From Rotaria sordida (Eukaryota; Rotifera; Eurotatoria; Philodinida; Philodinidae): a DNA stretch of 64,000 bases. The stretch covers positions 1-64,000 of the forward strand of contig CAJNOL010000822.1 in NCBI GenBank assembly GCA_905250125.1. The letters are read 5' to 3'. A program made the translations under genes and the position numbers. This document shows positions 1 through 14,700 of the stretch, one piece after another. The notes under the pieces are model-generated. The model was not told where the DNA came from and made no database searches. It saw only the letters and a list, made by a program, of their open reading frames with translations. Each line of letters starts with the position of its first letter. The first letter of the stretch is position 1.

Positions 1-2571
1 ATATCTGTAATCAGCACACTCAACTCTATCCAACTCCACATGTTTCAACTAGAACAATGGTAAAAAGGTTTTTCAATATCTGCGGAAAGAAAAAGATAGA
101 AAATACTTTGATCTTCAAAAACTATAAGTTTCTTAGCCTAAAGTGCATTGTGTCTTCATATCAAAAACAAAAACGAAACGATATACAAAAATTGATATTA
201 CATAGTATGACTTTTTTAATTTTCTAATCAAACTCGTTTAATACAAATCTGTTTTTTTGGTTGAATGCATCAGTGAACATAATTTGCATTATATTGTCAA
301 CAAATTAAATTGCAATTTTTATTTATTGTGAAATTTATCAATATAAAAGCAATTTTCTCGCAAAAGAAAAAGATTTTCATAGACATCTATTTTTAACTTA
401 TCTACAAAATAATCATTTTTCTAGTTTTTGTTTGAACGTTAGCGTCAATATGCAATTCTTATGATAAATATTTTCCATCGAATATCATGTTTCAACACGC
501 ACTGTTTGTTTTCTCTTGAAATTAAATATTGTTTAGTCGGTCAACAAGTTCATTTCTTTTTCTTACCTTAGTTGATATATTATTTAACTACTGTAATTAA
601 ATTTTTTCTTTGAATTAAAATGTTTTCTGCTTAAAAATTCACATTGAACGATTTGAGTTAGTCTTGTTAAATGTTTATTCATAGACTAAGAGCTGTTATT
701 AACATATCATTCGATAGAAGTCTTCAAATTTGATGATTAGAATCAATTTTATAATTAAAGAGCTGTATTGTTTTTTTTTTGTACATCTTTTCATTTCGTG
801 TTAGTGTGTATCCAAAAGAAAAATAATGATTTTTGATAAACAGATTTGTATTCTTTTTGAATAGAGAATTTTTGATCTTTTTTTTTTGTTTGAAACATGA
901 TTAACTACTAAAAAATTTTTCAAACTTTGAAGAAGAAGGGGGATAATATGTTTTATTTTTTTTATTCATTTTTCCATTATACTTAAATATAATGAGTAGC
1001 TGGCCAAGTACTACGCTTATACATGATATTTTAAGTGCTTGCATTAAAAGCATTTGCTTATGAAAGCGAGGCTTTTATATATAGTTTTTCTAGAATTTAA
1101 TTTTTTTTATTATAAATCTTTATGATAAAAAGTAAACTAATAACTTTATTCATTAATAATAAATTCTCAAAGATGACAAAATATCTTATCAGTAGATAAC
1201 GAATGGAATTTTTGATGATTTTATAAAACAAAATTGTTTGAGTCAACAGTCGCTTGAGGTAACTTAAGATGTAATCAATTGTCTTAGTTCTATTAATATT
1301 TAAAGAAAGTCTTTCAATCTAAAGTCAATACACGTCATTAGATGATAAAATCAACTATAAACATCGTACCTTTCTTAATTGTGAGAAAACGTATCTACAA
1401 AGTAGAATCAGGAAGTAGAGACAAAAATAATCACATTATGAAAACAAGTAAATATCGATATGGTAAGATGATCATTGCAAATAGCTTGATTTAACATAGA
1501 ATATGACTCTCATTGAGTTCATCTAATATAAAATATCACGTATTGTTTAGATAATTTTTTTTTAATATGTAATTTTAATAAAAGTATTTAAAGTGATCAA
1601 GATAAAATTAGATAAACTAAAGAGAAATGTCAATTATCATACGATCTAATAATGATGAAATAATATTTAAAAGTTATCATTTTAGACTTAAACGAAAAAA
1701 TAAAAATAGAACTAAACTATGGTTTTGTACACATAAATCCGATTTGGATGGAAAGAAAAATTTCACTCTCAATCTCAGTGTTCTCTTTGCTATTGATATA
1801 TCCATTTATTTTTAATGATAACTGACAAAATTGATCTTGATTATGAATCTACAGAAAATTAAATATTCAATTATCTTTTATTCCTGATTTTTCTTTTTTT
1901 TATACAGAAAAAAAACCTTCGGTTGATTTTACAAAACGGACATGTTTCAACTAGCAATTGTTTTGTTCTTCTTCTCCTCTCAGCTTCTACTTCGCGGACG
2001 TTTTTCCTTAAGTAGAAAAGAAAAACTTGCCGCAATCAAGATCTGATCTTAATATGATAATTTCTTCCAACCATTAAAAATGATATTCTACTGACGTTTA
2101 AAAGGTTTTTTTAACTCTTTTGAGGACGGAGGCTGTATATATATGGCCTTACAACTAAAACAGAAGGCCCAAATTCTTAGGATATTTCGAAGTAGAATCA
2201 TTGTATATATTTCTTTTTCTATCAAAGGATTTGTTGTCATACTCTATAGAAACAAGAGCTAACGGCACAAGTATATATTCTATAATTTCTGAGTTATAAC
2301 TAATTTCGACAATATTGTTTACCTTTTCTCGAAAAAAAAGTCGGTCTCCAAAGAATTAAATTTTAGTAATCATGTATAAAAGAAGGATGTTTTTCCTTTG
2401 TGAATAATTTCTATATTGGCTGATATTCAAATAATTATTAAATTTGGTTTATTTATCTTGAAAAATTTTTTTTTTTTGTCTCATAAAATAAAATATGATC
2501 ACTATTTATAAAACGAATTCATTAACTAATGATATCGAAAGTGAAAGATAATTTTGACTTGTTATAGTTAA
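1..2571. other. AT-rich intergenic stretch
   Basis: I see no convincing gene here. The sequence is very AT-rich with many homopolymer runs. The first ~90 bases resemble part of the right arm of the foldback element in the CSE1L intron (around 63119-63210), so the window probably opens inside another copy of that repeat. A 15-nt string (acatgtttcaactag) occurs near 38 and again near 1940. The one 62-codon open frame around 1627-1815 has no recognisable domain and looks like chance. Confidence 0.6.
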
Positions 2572-4361
2572 TCAAGTTGATGGACGAATTGAAACGCCAT
2601 TATTTGAATATTTATGTAAGGATAATTGAAAAGAACTTGATTTTGATCCCGAAAGACCTTTTTGATGTTTTTTTAAGATTGTTTCTGATATTGGAATATT
2701 TGATTGATTATAACCCATTTCATTTATACCTCTGTTCATATGTCGACAACAAAATGAAAAGATTTTTTCTAAACCATCTTTAAATGTTTCATTAAAATAA
2801 CCATATAAAAATGGATTTGTTATTGCTGATATCATACATATTAAAAATCTTAATGGAAGATATTTAGATAATTCATTTACTTTTTCTTCATGAGGTGTAT
2901 GAACATTGTCTTAAATTAAATTAAATTAAAATAGATTCTTTTAAAAATGACTCTTTAATTACCTGCTGTTTGACTATGATAACGATTCACATAAGTGAAG
3001 ACAGTATATGAAATATTAAATGGTAACCAGCTAATTGCATATGATGATACAATAAGTAATAGAAGGACATTGTTTCTTCTTTGACGACCAACTTCATGAC
3101 GTAATGAGGCAATATTATGACGTTTAATTAAAAATCGATATCGAAAACCTATTAAATTAAATAAATAAAAATTCTTTTTCTTTTTGTAAACTAATACTAT
3201 TGAAGATTAACAAAAATAATTAATCAATTGAATAAAAATAAAACAAATATTATACAATTTAAATTCTATGGAATATTATTACGAACAAAATTACACAAAC
3301 GTCATTCTATACTTTTCTTTTCTTTTTTTTTCTTTAAATTAATAACATTGATTCTCATAGAACTTATTATTTCTTAAAAATTTCATTGATTTATTATTGA
3401 ATCTTGGTTTTTTATCATTCTAATACATTTCAGTATAGTCAATTTATTAAAAAAGAAAAAAATCTTTTATTTCATTAATTCAACCTTAAATAATTTTTTG
3501 ATTTTCTATAGAAAATTGTTCTAACTATTGTATTTAACATCTTCATTATCATTGACATTTAAGAAGACTAACAATTTCCTTAAGAACAAAGAAAAAGAAA
3601 TACTTTTACATACGTTCTCTTAATTTAACCATAATTTGATAATAAGTTATACAAATAATTGAAATAGGAAGGATAAATTGAAGAAAAAGCATAAATATCG
3701 TATATACAAGACGCCAATCACCATGTTTAGGCCATGATTCATGACAAACATGTAAACGTCTATATGTTTTATAATGATTTTCTTCACATAATTCATCTTG
3801 TAAATTCGTACACGACATTTTAACCATTACTTCAACAACCATTTCATCGTAAACTTTGGATGAACGTGAATATATAAATAATGGACTAGCTGCTGCAATT
3901 GCTAATAACCATATTCCAATCATTACAATAAATGTTAAAAATGTTCCGATTAATTTTTTATGTGGATAACAAACAACCAAATAACGATGAATTGATATTG
4001 CAACTATAGTTAATGACGAAACACATACATTTATTGCTGGAAAACTATCAGCCAATTTACAAATTGCAGGTGGAAATGCCATATAGACATTTATACTTCT
4101 ATATGTATTTAAAGGCATTGTAAATAGACATAAAACTAAATCACTTAATGCTAAATTAACAATAAAACAGTTATATGGTCTATGTGGTGCATTTGATTTA
4201 CCAATACATGATATGACAATAATAACAAGACTATTTCCAACAATGCCAAGAACACTCTCAGTAATTGATATTATAATAAATGGCATAAATAACCAACGAG
4301 GTAAAGATGTAACTGATTCAACATCAGGAAGTAAAGATTCTGGTGATGTTAAATTTGGCAT
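2572..4361 (-). CDS. Neuropeptide Y/F-type G-protein-coupled receptor
   Basis: Seven-transmembrane peptide receptor at the plasma membrane. Three exons join in frame: 3614-4361, 2963-3148 and 2572-2909 (1272 nt, 423 aa), with donors GTATGT and GTAATT and AG acceptors. Residues seen: an N-glycosylation site NLT at 3-5, GN in TM1 (42-43), LSDL in TM2 (72-75), Cys101 before TM3, an extracellular loop 2 ending C-H-E-S-W-P followed by the YTxxxxxLQFxxP stretch typical of NPY/NPF receptors, SWLPF in TM6 and NPFLY in TM7. The C-terminal tail is Ser/Asn-rich. TM3 ends HRY (125-127) instead of D/ERY. Family-level assignment rests on the loop-2/TM5 pattern. Tachykinin-like or other rhodopsin-class peptide receptors are the alternative, and the ligand is unknown. 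Confidence 0.85.
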
Positions 4362-7082
4362 TATTGCGTTTTTGGTAAATAATAATTCATCGTCAAATAT
4401 TTACTGACTATTTATCTGCAAAGATGACGAAGTCTCTATTTTTTGGCTCATTCTTAATTGCGACTAAAAGAAAAATGAAAAAAAGAAAGAAAGAAAGAAA
4501 GAGAGAATAAGGAGAAAAGTTGCCTCCAGCACCTATCAGCTTTCACGACGATGAGCTTTTTTCCATTATTTTTTCAATCTCTTCAAACAACCTGCCTTCT
4601 TCCGGAATCTTTATTTATATTCGTTATTGTCACACCCACACTCAAAGTCTAAATTAGTCTAGTCATGCGTATATTTTTCACTGTTTTTCATTCATTGTTT
4701 TTTTCTTCTATTTATCTTCAAAATACTGATTGATATTCACAATCTTCAGTACATTTATGTTGATAATAATAATATTTTTTGTCTAGATATTTATCTTTAA
4801 TTACTACAACTATCATGAGATCATAAAAATACTATAGGAGAATTATTTTACATAATAAATATATGAAAAAGAATCCAAAGGAAGTCAATCTGTAAAACAA
4901 TTTGTTGTATAAAAAACTTGTGTAATTTGAATTTTTATTCCTTATATGTGCAAATCTAGAGATTCATTATAATTAAAAATATGTTTTTTCTTTCTAGCTT
5001 TCAAGAAAAGAAATCATGAATAGTAGATCATTTTTAGTATTTCAAAAAAAAAAAGCAATATAAGATATTCTTAATGGGAAATTCAGCGTAATAACTTAAG
5101 TCAAAGTTCTAAAAATTATGTCTTTTAATAGAAAACTGAATATATTATTAAAGAATTTTGTTTTTGAAATATTAAATAAAAATATATATAGTTCTTACCA
5201 TTTTAACTACAAAGACCAATAGAGTTTAGTATTAAAAAAATATGATCTATGACTTTTTTTTTTATCGTTCTAGAGGCTTCATTTCATTAGTATCCGACTA
5301 AAATAGAAACAATTTATAAATAAAATATTACCCTGAAGAAGCAAACAAAAAGAAACACCATGTTGAGAACGGAGATTGCTAGATATTCATCATACTAACG
5401 AGAAAATTCTATGATTAACAATAAATATAAAGAAGAATACCTGAATCCAATATAATTGATGAAAGACAAATGTCGAATATTAGCGAGAAACACGAATATT
5501 CCTACAATCTTTAATGTCGTGAATTTTTGTTTTTGAGTTAAATATCGTCTCTTTTTATTTGTAATTACTATTTATATATGGTTTTATGTTTACATTATCC
5601 TTATACGATTAATTTTTTGTAAATAAAGTAAAAAAAAAAAAAAAAAAACATTATATAAATGTTAGAGTATATGATGTGGCTGAATAATTCCCTAAAGTCT
5701 ATTTTTGAATTCATAACATAACAAAACCTCTCATATAATTAACAACAATATATTCATCACTTGAATTATGATTGCTCGATCTTATTTATTTACTTAATAA
5801 TGCTCAGCAGACACTTCTCTAATATTGTTATTGACTTTAATAATATCATGGCGTCTATACTTTACATATTTGATTGGATTCTTCTTTAGCACAACTCTTT
5901 TTCTATCATGATTAATATAAAATATATATATATATATATTTTTTTTTTTTTTAGTATAAAAACTAAAATATTATTGAAAAAAGATAGAAAACTATTCATA
6001 AATACTGACCTTTAATTTTATTGACGATTGGCTACTTCGATATAGTCGGATTTATCTAGATGTGTACTGTTGTCGATTATCGATCATCGAAAACTTTAAT
6101 CAAATTCACCTCTAAATATTTTTGCTGACTATCACTATTAACAAATCCAATGGTAACTGAAACTCATAACTTTCTAGGCAAGAAAATTCTACAAAAAAAA
6201 AAATCATAATTTTTCTTTAGTTTTGTTTTTTGCTACTAAACATTGTAAATTGAATATTACTGAGTTCTATATAATTCTATGAATTTCATCGGTTAAAATT
6301 TCGAACATTTCATTGTTAATTGTCATACATAACTAGATTCATTTTATTTGCTTTATTAAATTTATCGTCTCTAAGCCCAATCACATACCCATAACAGCGA
6401 AGTAATTTCTTGATTTGATCGATAGGGAATATAAAAAAAGATGCATTTCCGTATTTAGAACTACTAATAATTTACTGGAAATTGTGATATTTAGATAAGA
6501 AATATCATCTCAACTCTGTCTTGCTATTCTTCTTATTATTTATTGCGAATATATAAATAATAAGTAATACTACATCCAAGTATAATTGTTTCCTCAAGTT
6601 TTGTTTAGAGTCATTGAAAGAAAATAATGTTCTTTTTTTTTTTTAATTTTTCTTTCAAGTATATATTAAAAAAAAAGAAAAGAAAAAGAAAAGAAACAAG
6701 TTTTAATGAAAATGAAAAATTCTAATGCCATTAGATTTAATCCATTATGTGATGAGTGACAAACTATCTCGTAGTCTAATTATGTTTTACATTAGTTTGT
6801 TGACTAGTGTCAATTCATATTAAAAACAACATGCATATATATATATATATATTTAATATTATCATCGTCACATTTATAAGTTCATCATGTTTTTTTGTAT
6901 TGTAAGGACAATTCTCTTATTTCCATTATAAAGTAACAAAAAAAAGGTCGTCATAATAATGATCGATTATTTTAATATATTTATTGAATAACAAATGGGA
7001 AAAAAATATGTCGAAGAAGAACGTTTTTCTGGCAAAAAGAACACGTCGTTTGCATAGTTCTCGATAATGAACTGTGAATATT
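4362..7082. other. Intergenic gap between two minus-strand genes
   Basis: No gene is supported. The interval would hold the promoter of the GPCR gene on its left side. It contains poly-A/T runs and short (TA)n tracts around 5924-5938 and 6838-6852. No RNA gene or conserved element was recognised. Confidence 0.5.
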
Positions 7083-8212
7083 TTATTTTCTTCCACTTTT
7101 GGGTGTCCCTAATTGTGGTCGAGTTGCATTACTTATATTGGCATTATTCAAATCCATTTCCGCTATAAATATAGAAAAAAGATATTAAAACAAGAATTTA
7201 TATATAAATATATTTTTTCTTATATCACTTACATTGAGCATTTGCATAAAAAGGAGCAAAAAACTCTTCAGCTTCTTTACTTTTATTTGCAAATAATTCA
7301 CGTGCATTAGAATTATTTTGATTTTCATCAGACCATTTTAATGCATCATTAATATATTTTTCCATTTTTTTCTAAAACAAAATCTTTGCATTTCTTTAAT
7401 TTATCTATAAAAATTACCTTCTCATCTTTATTTAATTTATTCATATTTTTTGTTGGATCAGCAACGAAATCTTTTGCACCATTGATAATACGTGTAAATG
7501 TATTGCGTATAGCTTATAGAATTAAAAAAAATTCTTTTTGTCAGAAAAAAACAACAAGAATATTGAACATCTTACCAATCCATTCTAGATAATCAACTAA
7601 ATCATTATGATGATATCGTCTAGCAATATCAATTGGTTTTTCTCCATGAACAGTCTTTTGTTCAATATCACCGCCAGCTGTAATTATATATTTAACAGAT
7701 TCTAATTGATTCCATACACAAGCAAGATGTAAACTTGAATATCCTATTGAAAATATGTTTTTTTTTTCACATAATTCTTCTAAAAAAAATAGATTCTTTT
7801 GTTTTTTTTTTTTTTTTTATATTTACCCATTCCATTAGTTAAATTAATTCCATTAGTCATCATTGTTGCACCTCTTTCTGCTAATAATTTGACAGCTTCA
7901 TGATGACCAAGCATAGCAGCAAGATCAAGACATGTTCTTGCTTGTTCGTTTCTTACTTGTAATAAATTATTTTGTTGTATAGCTTCATAACGAAGATTTT
8001 CTATATTTTTTGTTGGTATTGTTAAAATTTCTGTTAAATTTGGAAGATTTCCATGATAAGATATATCAAATAAAGTTTCTGTTAATTGTGGAATATTAAT
8101 TTGTTCAAGTAATGCTGCTCGATCGCGTGCACTTTTCTATTGAAATATTTTATTTATTTATTCAAAATAAGCCACAAGGAAAAAAATTTACCTTTTTCAC
8201 TTCTTTTGGAGG
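7083..8212 (-). CDS. ANKRD45: ANKRD45-like ankyrin-repeat protein (5' end not found)
   Basis: Six exons join in frame: 8192-8212, 7827-8136, 7576-7743, 7418-7512, 7233-7371 and 7083-7162 (813 nt, 270 codons plus stop). The middle part has two to three ankyrin repeats (TCLDLAAMLGHHEAVKLL; SSLHLACVWNQLESVKYI). The C-terminal helical part, starting at about the DYLEWIAIRNTF segment, matches the HSP70-C-terminal-like tail of vertebrate ANKRD45 in order and spacing (the human protein is about 266 aa). ANKRD45 has been linked to cilia and cell division in vertebrates; its biochemical role is unclear. The first exon seen is only 21 nt (PPKEVKK), and no in-frame ATG precedes the third exon, so a further 5' coding exon is missing from this model. 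Orthology is fairly sure; the start is unknown. Confidence 0.85.
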
Positions 8213-11200
8213 CTAAAAGCATATTAAAAAAAAAAAAAAGAAAAAACTGAATTAACATTTTATTATATAAGAAAACTATAAATAGATTAGGAATAAAATA
8301 ATATCATATAATTTACCTTAAAGGAGTTTTATTACAAATTCAATTCATATATAATATACTAATCAAGTTTTACGCCTCATATCATTTTCTTGAATATTTA
8401 TAATTTAACAAAAAGAAGAAAATTAAAAATTTGTTTCATATTATCACGTTCATTTGAAGAATATCCATTTAAATATAATAGGAAATGATTGGCAAATAAA
8501 AAAAAAAATTTTTCTTTTTCGATTAATTTGAATAAATAAACTATCGAATTCATTTATTATAATTTCATATAACTATATAATCAAAAATGTGGCGACCACG
8601 GGGTACGCACCCTTCACTTTTACAAAATTTTCGCTTTTTCCCAGCAAAAATTATTAATTTTATTGAAAAAAAAGATCGTGAGATGGAAAAATAAGGATCG
8701 GCACCCCCCCCCCCCCACCACTTTTTAAAATTTCGTAAATGCATTATTTCATGTTCAAAAATGTTTTTAATACATCTTCAACTTTTCAAAAAATTTCTCT
8801 TGCATCTCGCCACTTTTTTCTCTTCGCCATATTTCTGTATATAGTAAAGATCCAATTAACAAATGAAAGCAAATTAATGTCACAATTAAAAGACTTCATT
8901 TTCTTAAGTGTCAGTCAGTATTAAAACAAAACAAAAAAAAAGAAGAGATGCCTAGATATTTATCTTGACATAAGTTTTCTTGAACATGAATCAATATCAC
9001 GTTCTATGTCGTAGTTGAATTAATGAGTGTGTTATAATGTGTAAAATTCGGTTTTTCTTTTATGTATGTCGCAACTTCACAAATGAAAGAACATACAACG
9101 TATCTTTCAACTCCTCATTAAATAGTAATATATTTCATTTATTTACAATCAAATATTGGCCTAGATATATTAATCTACTAAAAAATGGAGAATTCTCTAA
9201 AAGATTAACAAACAAAATTTAAATATCTTATTATAGTTAGTTATTATCTTTTAAACCTGTCATTGAATATACTTTGGACGTCAGAAGAAAATTTCAATAT
9301 TAATTTTCATATTTGTTGCCAACGGCATATTTATTCCACTAAGCAAACATATAAACTCGTCTTCTAAGAAGATTATAAAACATAATATCAACTTCAATTT
9401 CATTCAAAACAAAATTAATGAATATTAATATATCAATCAGAAAACAGCTTGAATTTTGACTCGATTCATCGTAATACGTTATAAAATTATTTGAAAATTA
9501 AGAAAACTAGACTATGTTATAGTTTTCAAGTTGAAAAATTAGACTTTTTTTTCAATGATCAAAATAAAATGTTATAATGGTGAGATGTTAATTGACTCAT
9601 CAAATTTTATTTTCTCTACAATAATGAGACACACACAAACAAATCAAATTATGATCTATTAGAAATTCTATATTTAGCTTTTAAATTATTTGAACTGCAA
9701 TGGAATTAATATTTCTCATTGGTTGTATACAAAACTGAGAACATGAGTACTCGAAAATCAATTTAAAATTTAATTCATAATACTAAGATTATAAAAGACA
9801 AATATAAGATTATTCTTTGCAACGAACCTTTGTTACGACACAGGAATCGAAAGTATTAACTGATAAATTTAGAAATTACGATGGGTATTAAACGAATATA
9901 GATTTTTAGCCTAAATTTTAAAGATTTTCTATGTTCAAACAAGAGTTAGGTATAAGCCGATGCATAGACCAGCGGCGGCGATAGTTGAAATATTGGTAAA
10001 GTTTTTAAAAAACTTCTTCATTCCGATAAATGTTTTAATTTAAAAAACAAAAGTGATAGCAAACATACTGATAAAAAATTAACGAAAAAACACTCGATAA
10101 ATGAATTTTAGATATCAAAAGTTTGCAAAACTCAACAATCTATATTTGGTTTTTATTTAAAGTCTGAATTTATTAGAAAAATATAATAAAGAAAACTTTA
10201 CAATTTACAATTACACAAATTATTTCTATAAAGACATTTATTCTTTTCGAAAACAACAAAATTCTAATCGACCGATTTTCGACATTACAAACGAAATCAT
10301 TCTTTCGGTACAAGAGAAATTCTTTCTTATTTTTTAGTTTTTTTTTCTAAATTATAAAATCAAAATGGAAATTCCATAAAAAAAATTTCTAAAATCTCAA
10401 CATTACTTGTGATGTTATCCAATTATTTTTTTTTCATTTATCCGAACGTGACATGTTCAACATCCGAACATCTACATAATTACAAAGCTGTACTATGTAA
10501 ACGCTGTCATGTTAACTAGTAATTATGACAACGTTGAATGGTTTCAAAAATGACCTTATATGTTTGACTTTATTATGACCTGGGAACATTTTGTTCTATA
10601 AGTGTTATGTTAAACTTGTTTCTACTATATACATAATATGAAGGCCAAGAGTTACTTGAAGATTATACCATTTGTCAACAAAATAGTTTTAAATTATAAC
10701 TTTTTTTATTAAGTAAATAATTAAAAAACAAAAACAAGAAATTTCAAGTGTATCAATATATGACTTTGTTGGCAGTACTAAAAGATTGATCGATTAGAGT
10801 TCTACCTATTTTGGAAAATTTTAAAAAAATCTATATAAAAAAGAAATAATCTTTTTATTGTAAATTATTAAGATTTCTTCACTATATCCTGTAACAAATT
10901 TTGGATTTTTATAAAACATGATTGGTCTTATAAGTTTAAACATATCTAACACATCATTCATTACAAAACAGGTGTTATATTTTTTACTTTTTAAACTATG
11001 AATACATAGTAACTCCAGGTTTTCAAAAAACAAACTCATGTGAAAATACCGTAGATTTTAATTTAGTTATTTCTATAAACTATCCATTTAGTTATGAAAT
11101 GTTCATTGATCTGAAAACTTTAAGTAAACTTAATCTTTTTGCATAGTTCTTTCACTTACCATTGGAATTTATTAATGTTTGTTTAATTATGACAAGTAAT

Positions 11201-11742
11201 TCGTTTGTTTTTTTTTCACAGATGTCGCATATATTTCCATTTTCATTTCCATTACCCATAGCAACTTAGTAATGACCTCACTTGGAAATTTTTATGAATA
11301 ATTGTAATTATTCATTTTTTTAAAATTGCGTATTAATAAATGTCATATAGAGCATTTAAAAAAATTATTTTCTAACACTTAGTAACTATTGGAGGTCACC
11401 ATAATAATGGTGGATAGCAAATCGGGAAAAACAATTAATTACAATATGATTCATATGATTGCATCGTTATTCGGCCATGACAAGGAAGAAAGTAGAATAG
11501 AATGCGATTACTATTATACTCATTGAGCTATCAATATTACATTTGACAAGTAATATCAAGAAAATTTATGTAATTATAACTTCATGTTTTGAGTTTTCTT
11601 TTTCTTATATTTATAATTTTAACATAAGCGAGTGTGTTTAAATTGAGGAAATATTTCTCAATAAATATATGTCAATTTTTAGATAATATTAATAGAGAAA
11701 TAACTAAAAGAAAACCCAAAGAAACAAAAAAACATTTGAATT
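8213..11742. other. Intergenic gap with poly-C tract
   Basis: The gap between the divergent ANKRD45-like and SRSF7-like genes should hold both promoters and the missing first exon of the former. A slightly GC-richer patch at about 8588-8720 ends in a run of about 13-14 C residues near 8703-8717, unusual in this AT-rich sequence. A 72-codon ATG frame on the minus strand at 10821-11039 shows no domain or splice context, and I do not call it. A 3' splice-site-like ttttag near 11680 precedes the SRSF7 start by about 60 nt. Confidence 0.5.
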
Positions 11743-14700
11743 ATGTCAGGTGGACGAGATGAAACAGTTACGGTATAGATAAAAAATAAAAGTCAATTAA
11801 AAATTTTATTTTAACTAATCTATATTTCAATGTAGGTTTTTTTGGGAGACTTATCACGTGATGCAACTAAAGAAGATGTTGAAAAAACATTTAGTTATTA
11901 TGGAAAATTGAGAAATGTTTGGTATGATTTTATTTTGTTGTTTTCACATTTTATTTATTTATTTATTTATTTAATATTAGGCTTTCACGAAGTCCATGGG
12001 GATATGGTAAGTACCAAAAGAAATTTCATAATAGAAATTAATATCTTTATTTACTTTTTGTTTTTGAATAGGTTTCATTGATTTTGAAGATCAACGTGAT
12101 GCAGCTGATGCAGTTAAAGCTCTTGATGGAAAGTCAGTATCATAAATAATTCAAAAATTAAATTAATTTTAGTTTTTTGTTTTTTTGTAGAATGATTTGT
12201 GGTTCACGTGTTCGTGTTGAATTTTCACATGGTCGTGGTCGATCAAATCGAGGAGGAGGACGAAGTCGTCGAAGATCGGGCAGTCGATCACCTCGTTCTA
12301 GAAAACCTTTTAGTCCACATGATATTTGCTACGAATGTGGAGGTATGTTTTTTATTATGTTGATTCTTCAAAGATAAAGAAATTTTCATTTTTTATCGAG
12401 GGAAAAAATAATCAACTATCTTCTATGTCTGATTCAGAACAATTGAAACTTCGAGGAAATGATCTGAACTGGTACCCAACGTTGGAGTTTATAGTACGCC
12501 CATAAAAAGGTTTCCGAAAGAAGTCTAAAAGAGCTCGTTCCTATGAATCTTGGAGATCGAGTTACGCTCGTTTTACTAAATATTCGATCTACATTCAGTT
12601 ACCATACCGAAAAGTCAAAAAAACACACAATTTTGTCATTATATAGGTCGATATGACCTATAGGAATATTTTTAAAGTTTCAAAATGAAAAGAATGGTTT
12701 TTTTTTGTCAAGATATCGAATTTTCAACAAAATAATCGCTTGCCACAAGCATAATACAAAAATTGAGTTTACTTAAAAATTCAATATCTCAACAGAAAAA
12801 AAAACTATTCTTTTCAGCTAAAACTTTCAGGATATTCTATGAATTATTAGATCTATTTATAGGCAAAATTTTAGGTAAAAATAAACTTAGGTAGATTTCG
12901 TTTTTAATGAGTGCGAAATATTTTTTGTTTCATTTAAAAATGAATTCTAATTTTCATTAAGAGAATACGAGCACCAACTTCCGAGAGAAGATATTTATAC
13001 GAGCTAAAAAGTTCTTCGTTGTTTTTTTAATTGGAACTTAATTCAATAAACACTTAAGAAAATAATATATTGATATTTTAAATATCATTCATGAGTCAGA
13101 GCAAATTCGAAGACAAATAAATACAAGTTTACAGATCCTTTCTTGTTTTTGGTCGAAATTTTCTCAGACAAACTATTGACGGATCTTTTTTTTGAATGCC
13201 AATCACCATTTTTTGAATAACTTTCGATCCTTCCTAGCTATTGAAGTCGAGTTTTCATCATTAGATAGAGTAATACGGAAAGGATCTATCTATGTAATAT
13301 TCATTAAGTTCTAAGGAGATTTGCAAGTGAACTTTTTTTTCTATTCCACATTTCTACAAGTTTTCGTAGCAACCTATGCTCAAAATATAGCCTAGAGTAA
13401 GCCATATTGTTCATAAAATTTCCAGATTTCAGAAAACTTTTCTTGAAGTATGAGTTCAGAAGGAGGATGAAATAATCTAATAATCATATGGTGAATACAA
13501 TACTCTTCAAGCTACATTTTAGTATAATTTGAACATAGACTGTTACAGAAACTTGTAGAAATGTGCAACAGAAAAAAAATATTCACTTGTAAATCTTGAA
13601 AAACTTTCTGGAACGTAATGAATATTACATAGCAGAGACCATCACAGGGCAGGGCAAAATAGTTTGCACTGCTATTTTTTTGCAAAAAGTCATTGGAGAA
13701 ATATTCTCTAAAGGTAAATGTAAAACTTTGAAAACATATATATTCTATATAACTTCACTAAATGTTGATAACTCCATGTCTTCAGTTGATTTCATTACAT
13801 CTTTTCGATCATATACTCCTTCTAATTCATTACCGTCTTGCAAGAATTTTGTCGATTTTGAGAACATCCAAGATCTTATAGCACATCAAAAACATTCATA
13901 TCATATAAAAAGAATTGAATCTTCATCTTCTGCTAAATACGGAAGAATCTTCGATTCTTGACTTCACTAAATAATGATAATCAATTACAAATATCTACTA
14001 GCGTTATTGATAGATACATTGTTTTCATACAAGTATTCTACTAGTGTCACACACCCACTTAAAAAAACCTAGAGAAACTGGACGATTATCGATAACGTTT
14101 GATTTAAAATCTGTTACATGGCACTATTTTCACCCTTTTATAATATTACCTTTGGTCTAAAATTTAGATTTTTTTTACAGTTTTTAAGAGTTTCTCAAAT
14201 CTTTTTGATCAATTATAATTCGTTAATAATCTTAATTAGTAATAATTGGCAAATCATATTAATCGATTAAAAAGAATTGAAAAAATCTTTGAAAATAGAA
14301 AAATTGGAACTGGAATTAAAGCATAGACCTTAATCCGATGGATCATAGAGCCATTTTAATAGACTTTTAATCGGAATGAATCGATATTAATGCGATTTCT
14401 TTCTCTATTGTTTTCCATGAATAATAGTCTGTCGAACGAGGAAAAAAGATACGACTACTGAGCATAAAAACGACACAAGTTTTCACTAAGTTATCAATTC
14501 CCCTCATACCTAAGCTCAATGTATAGGCCCTGCCCTGCCGTACCCTACCCCGCCCTCAGGGCGGATTTTTATTTTTATCTATGCTCTGAGGACAGGACAG
14601 GGTAAGGTAAGGCAGGGCACAGGGCAGAAAAAAGTGCCCCGTGACGGTCTCTGTTACATAGATAGATACCTTCCCCCCGCATTGCTCTACCTAATGGCGA

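Noticed and set aside
1627-1815. 62-codon open frame on the plus strand
   Set aside because: AT-rich, no domain, no splice context; expected by chance in such sequence.
10821-11039. 72-codon ATG frame on the minus strand
   Set aside because: No recognisable domain, isolated in AT-rich sequence and without neighbouring exon-like frames.
13596-13961. 121-codon frame inside the SRSF7 intron
   Set aside because: It starts in the arm of a foldback element and shows no domain. Considered as a poison exon or transposon gene, but neither is supported.
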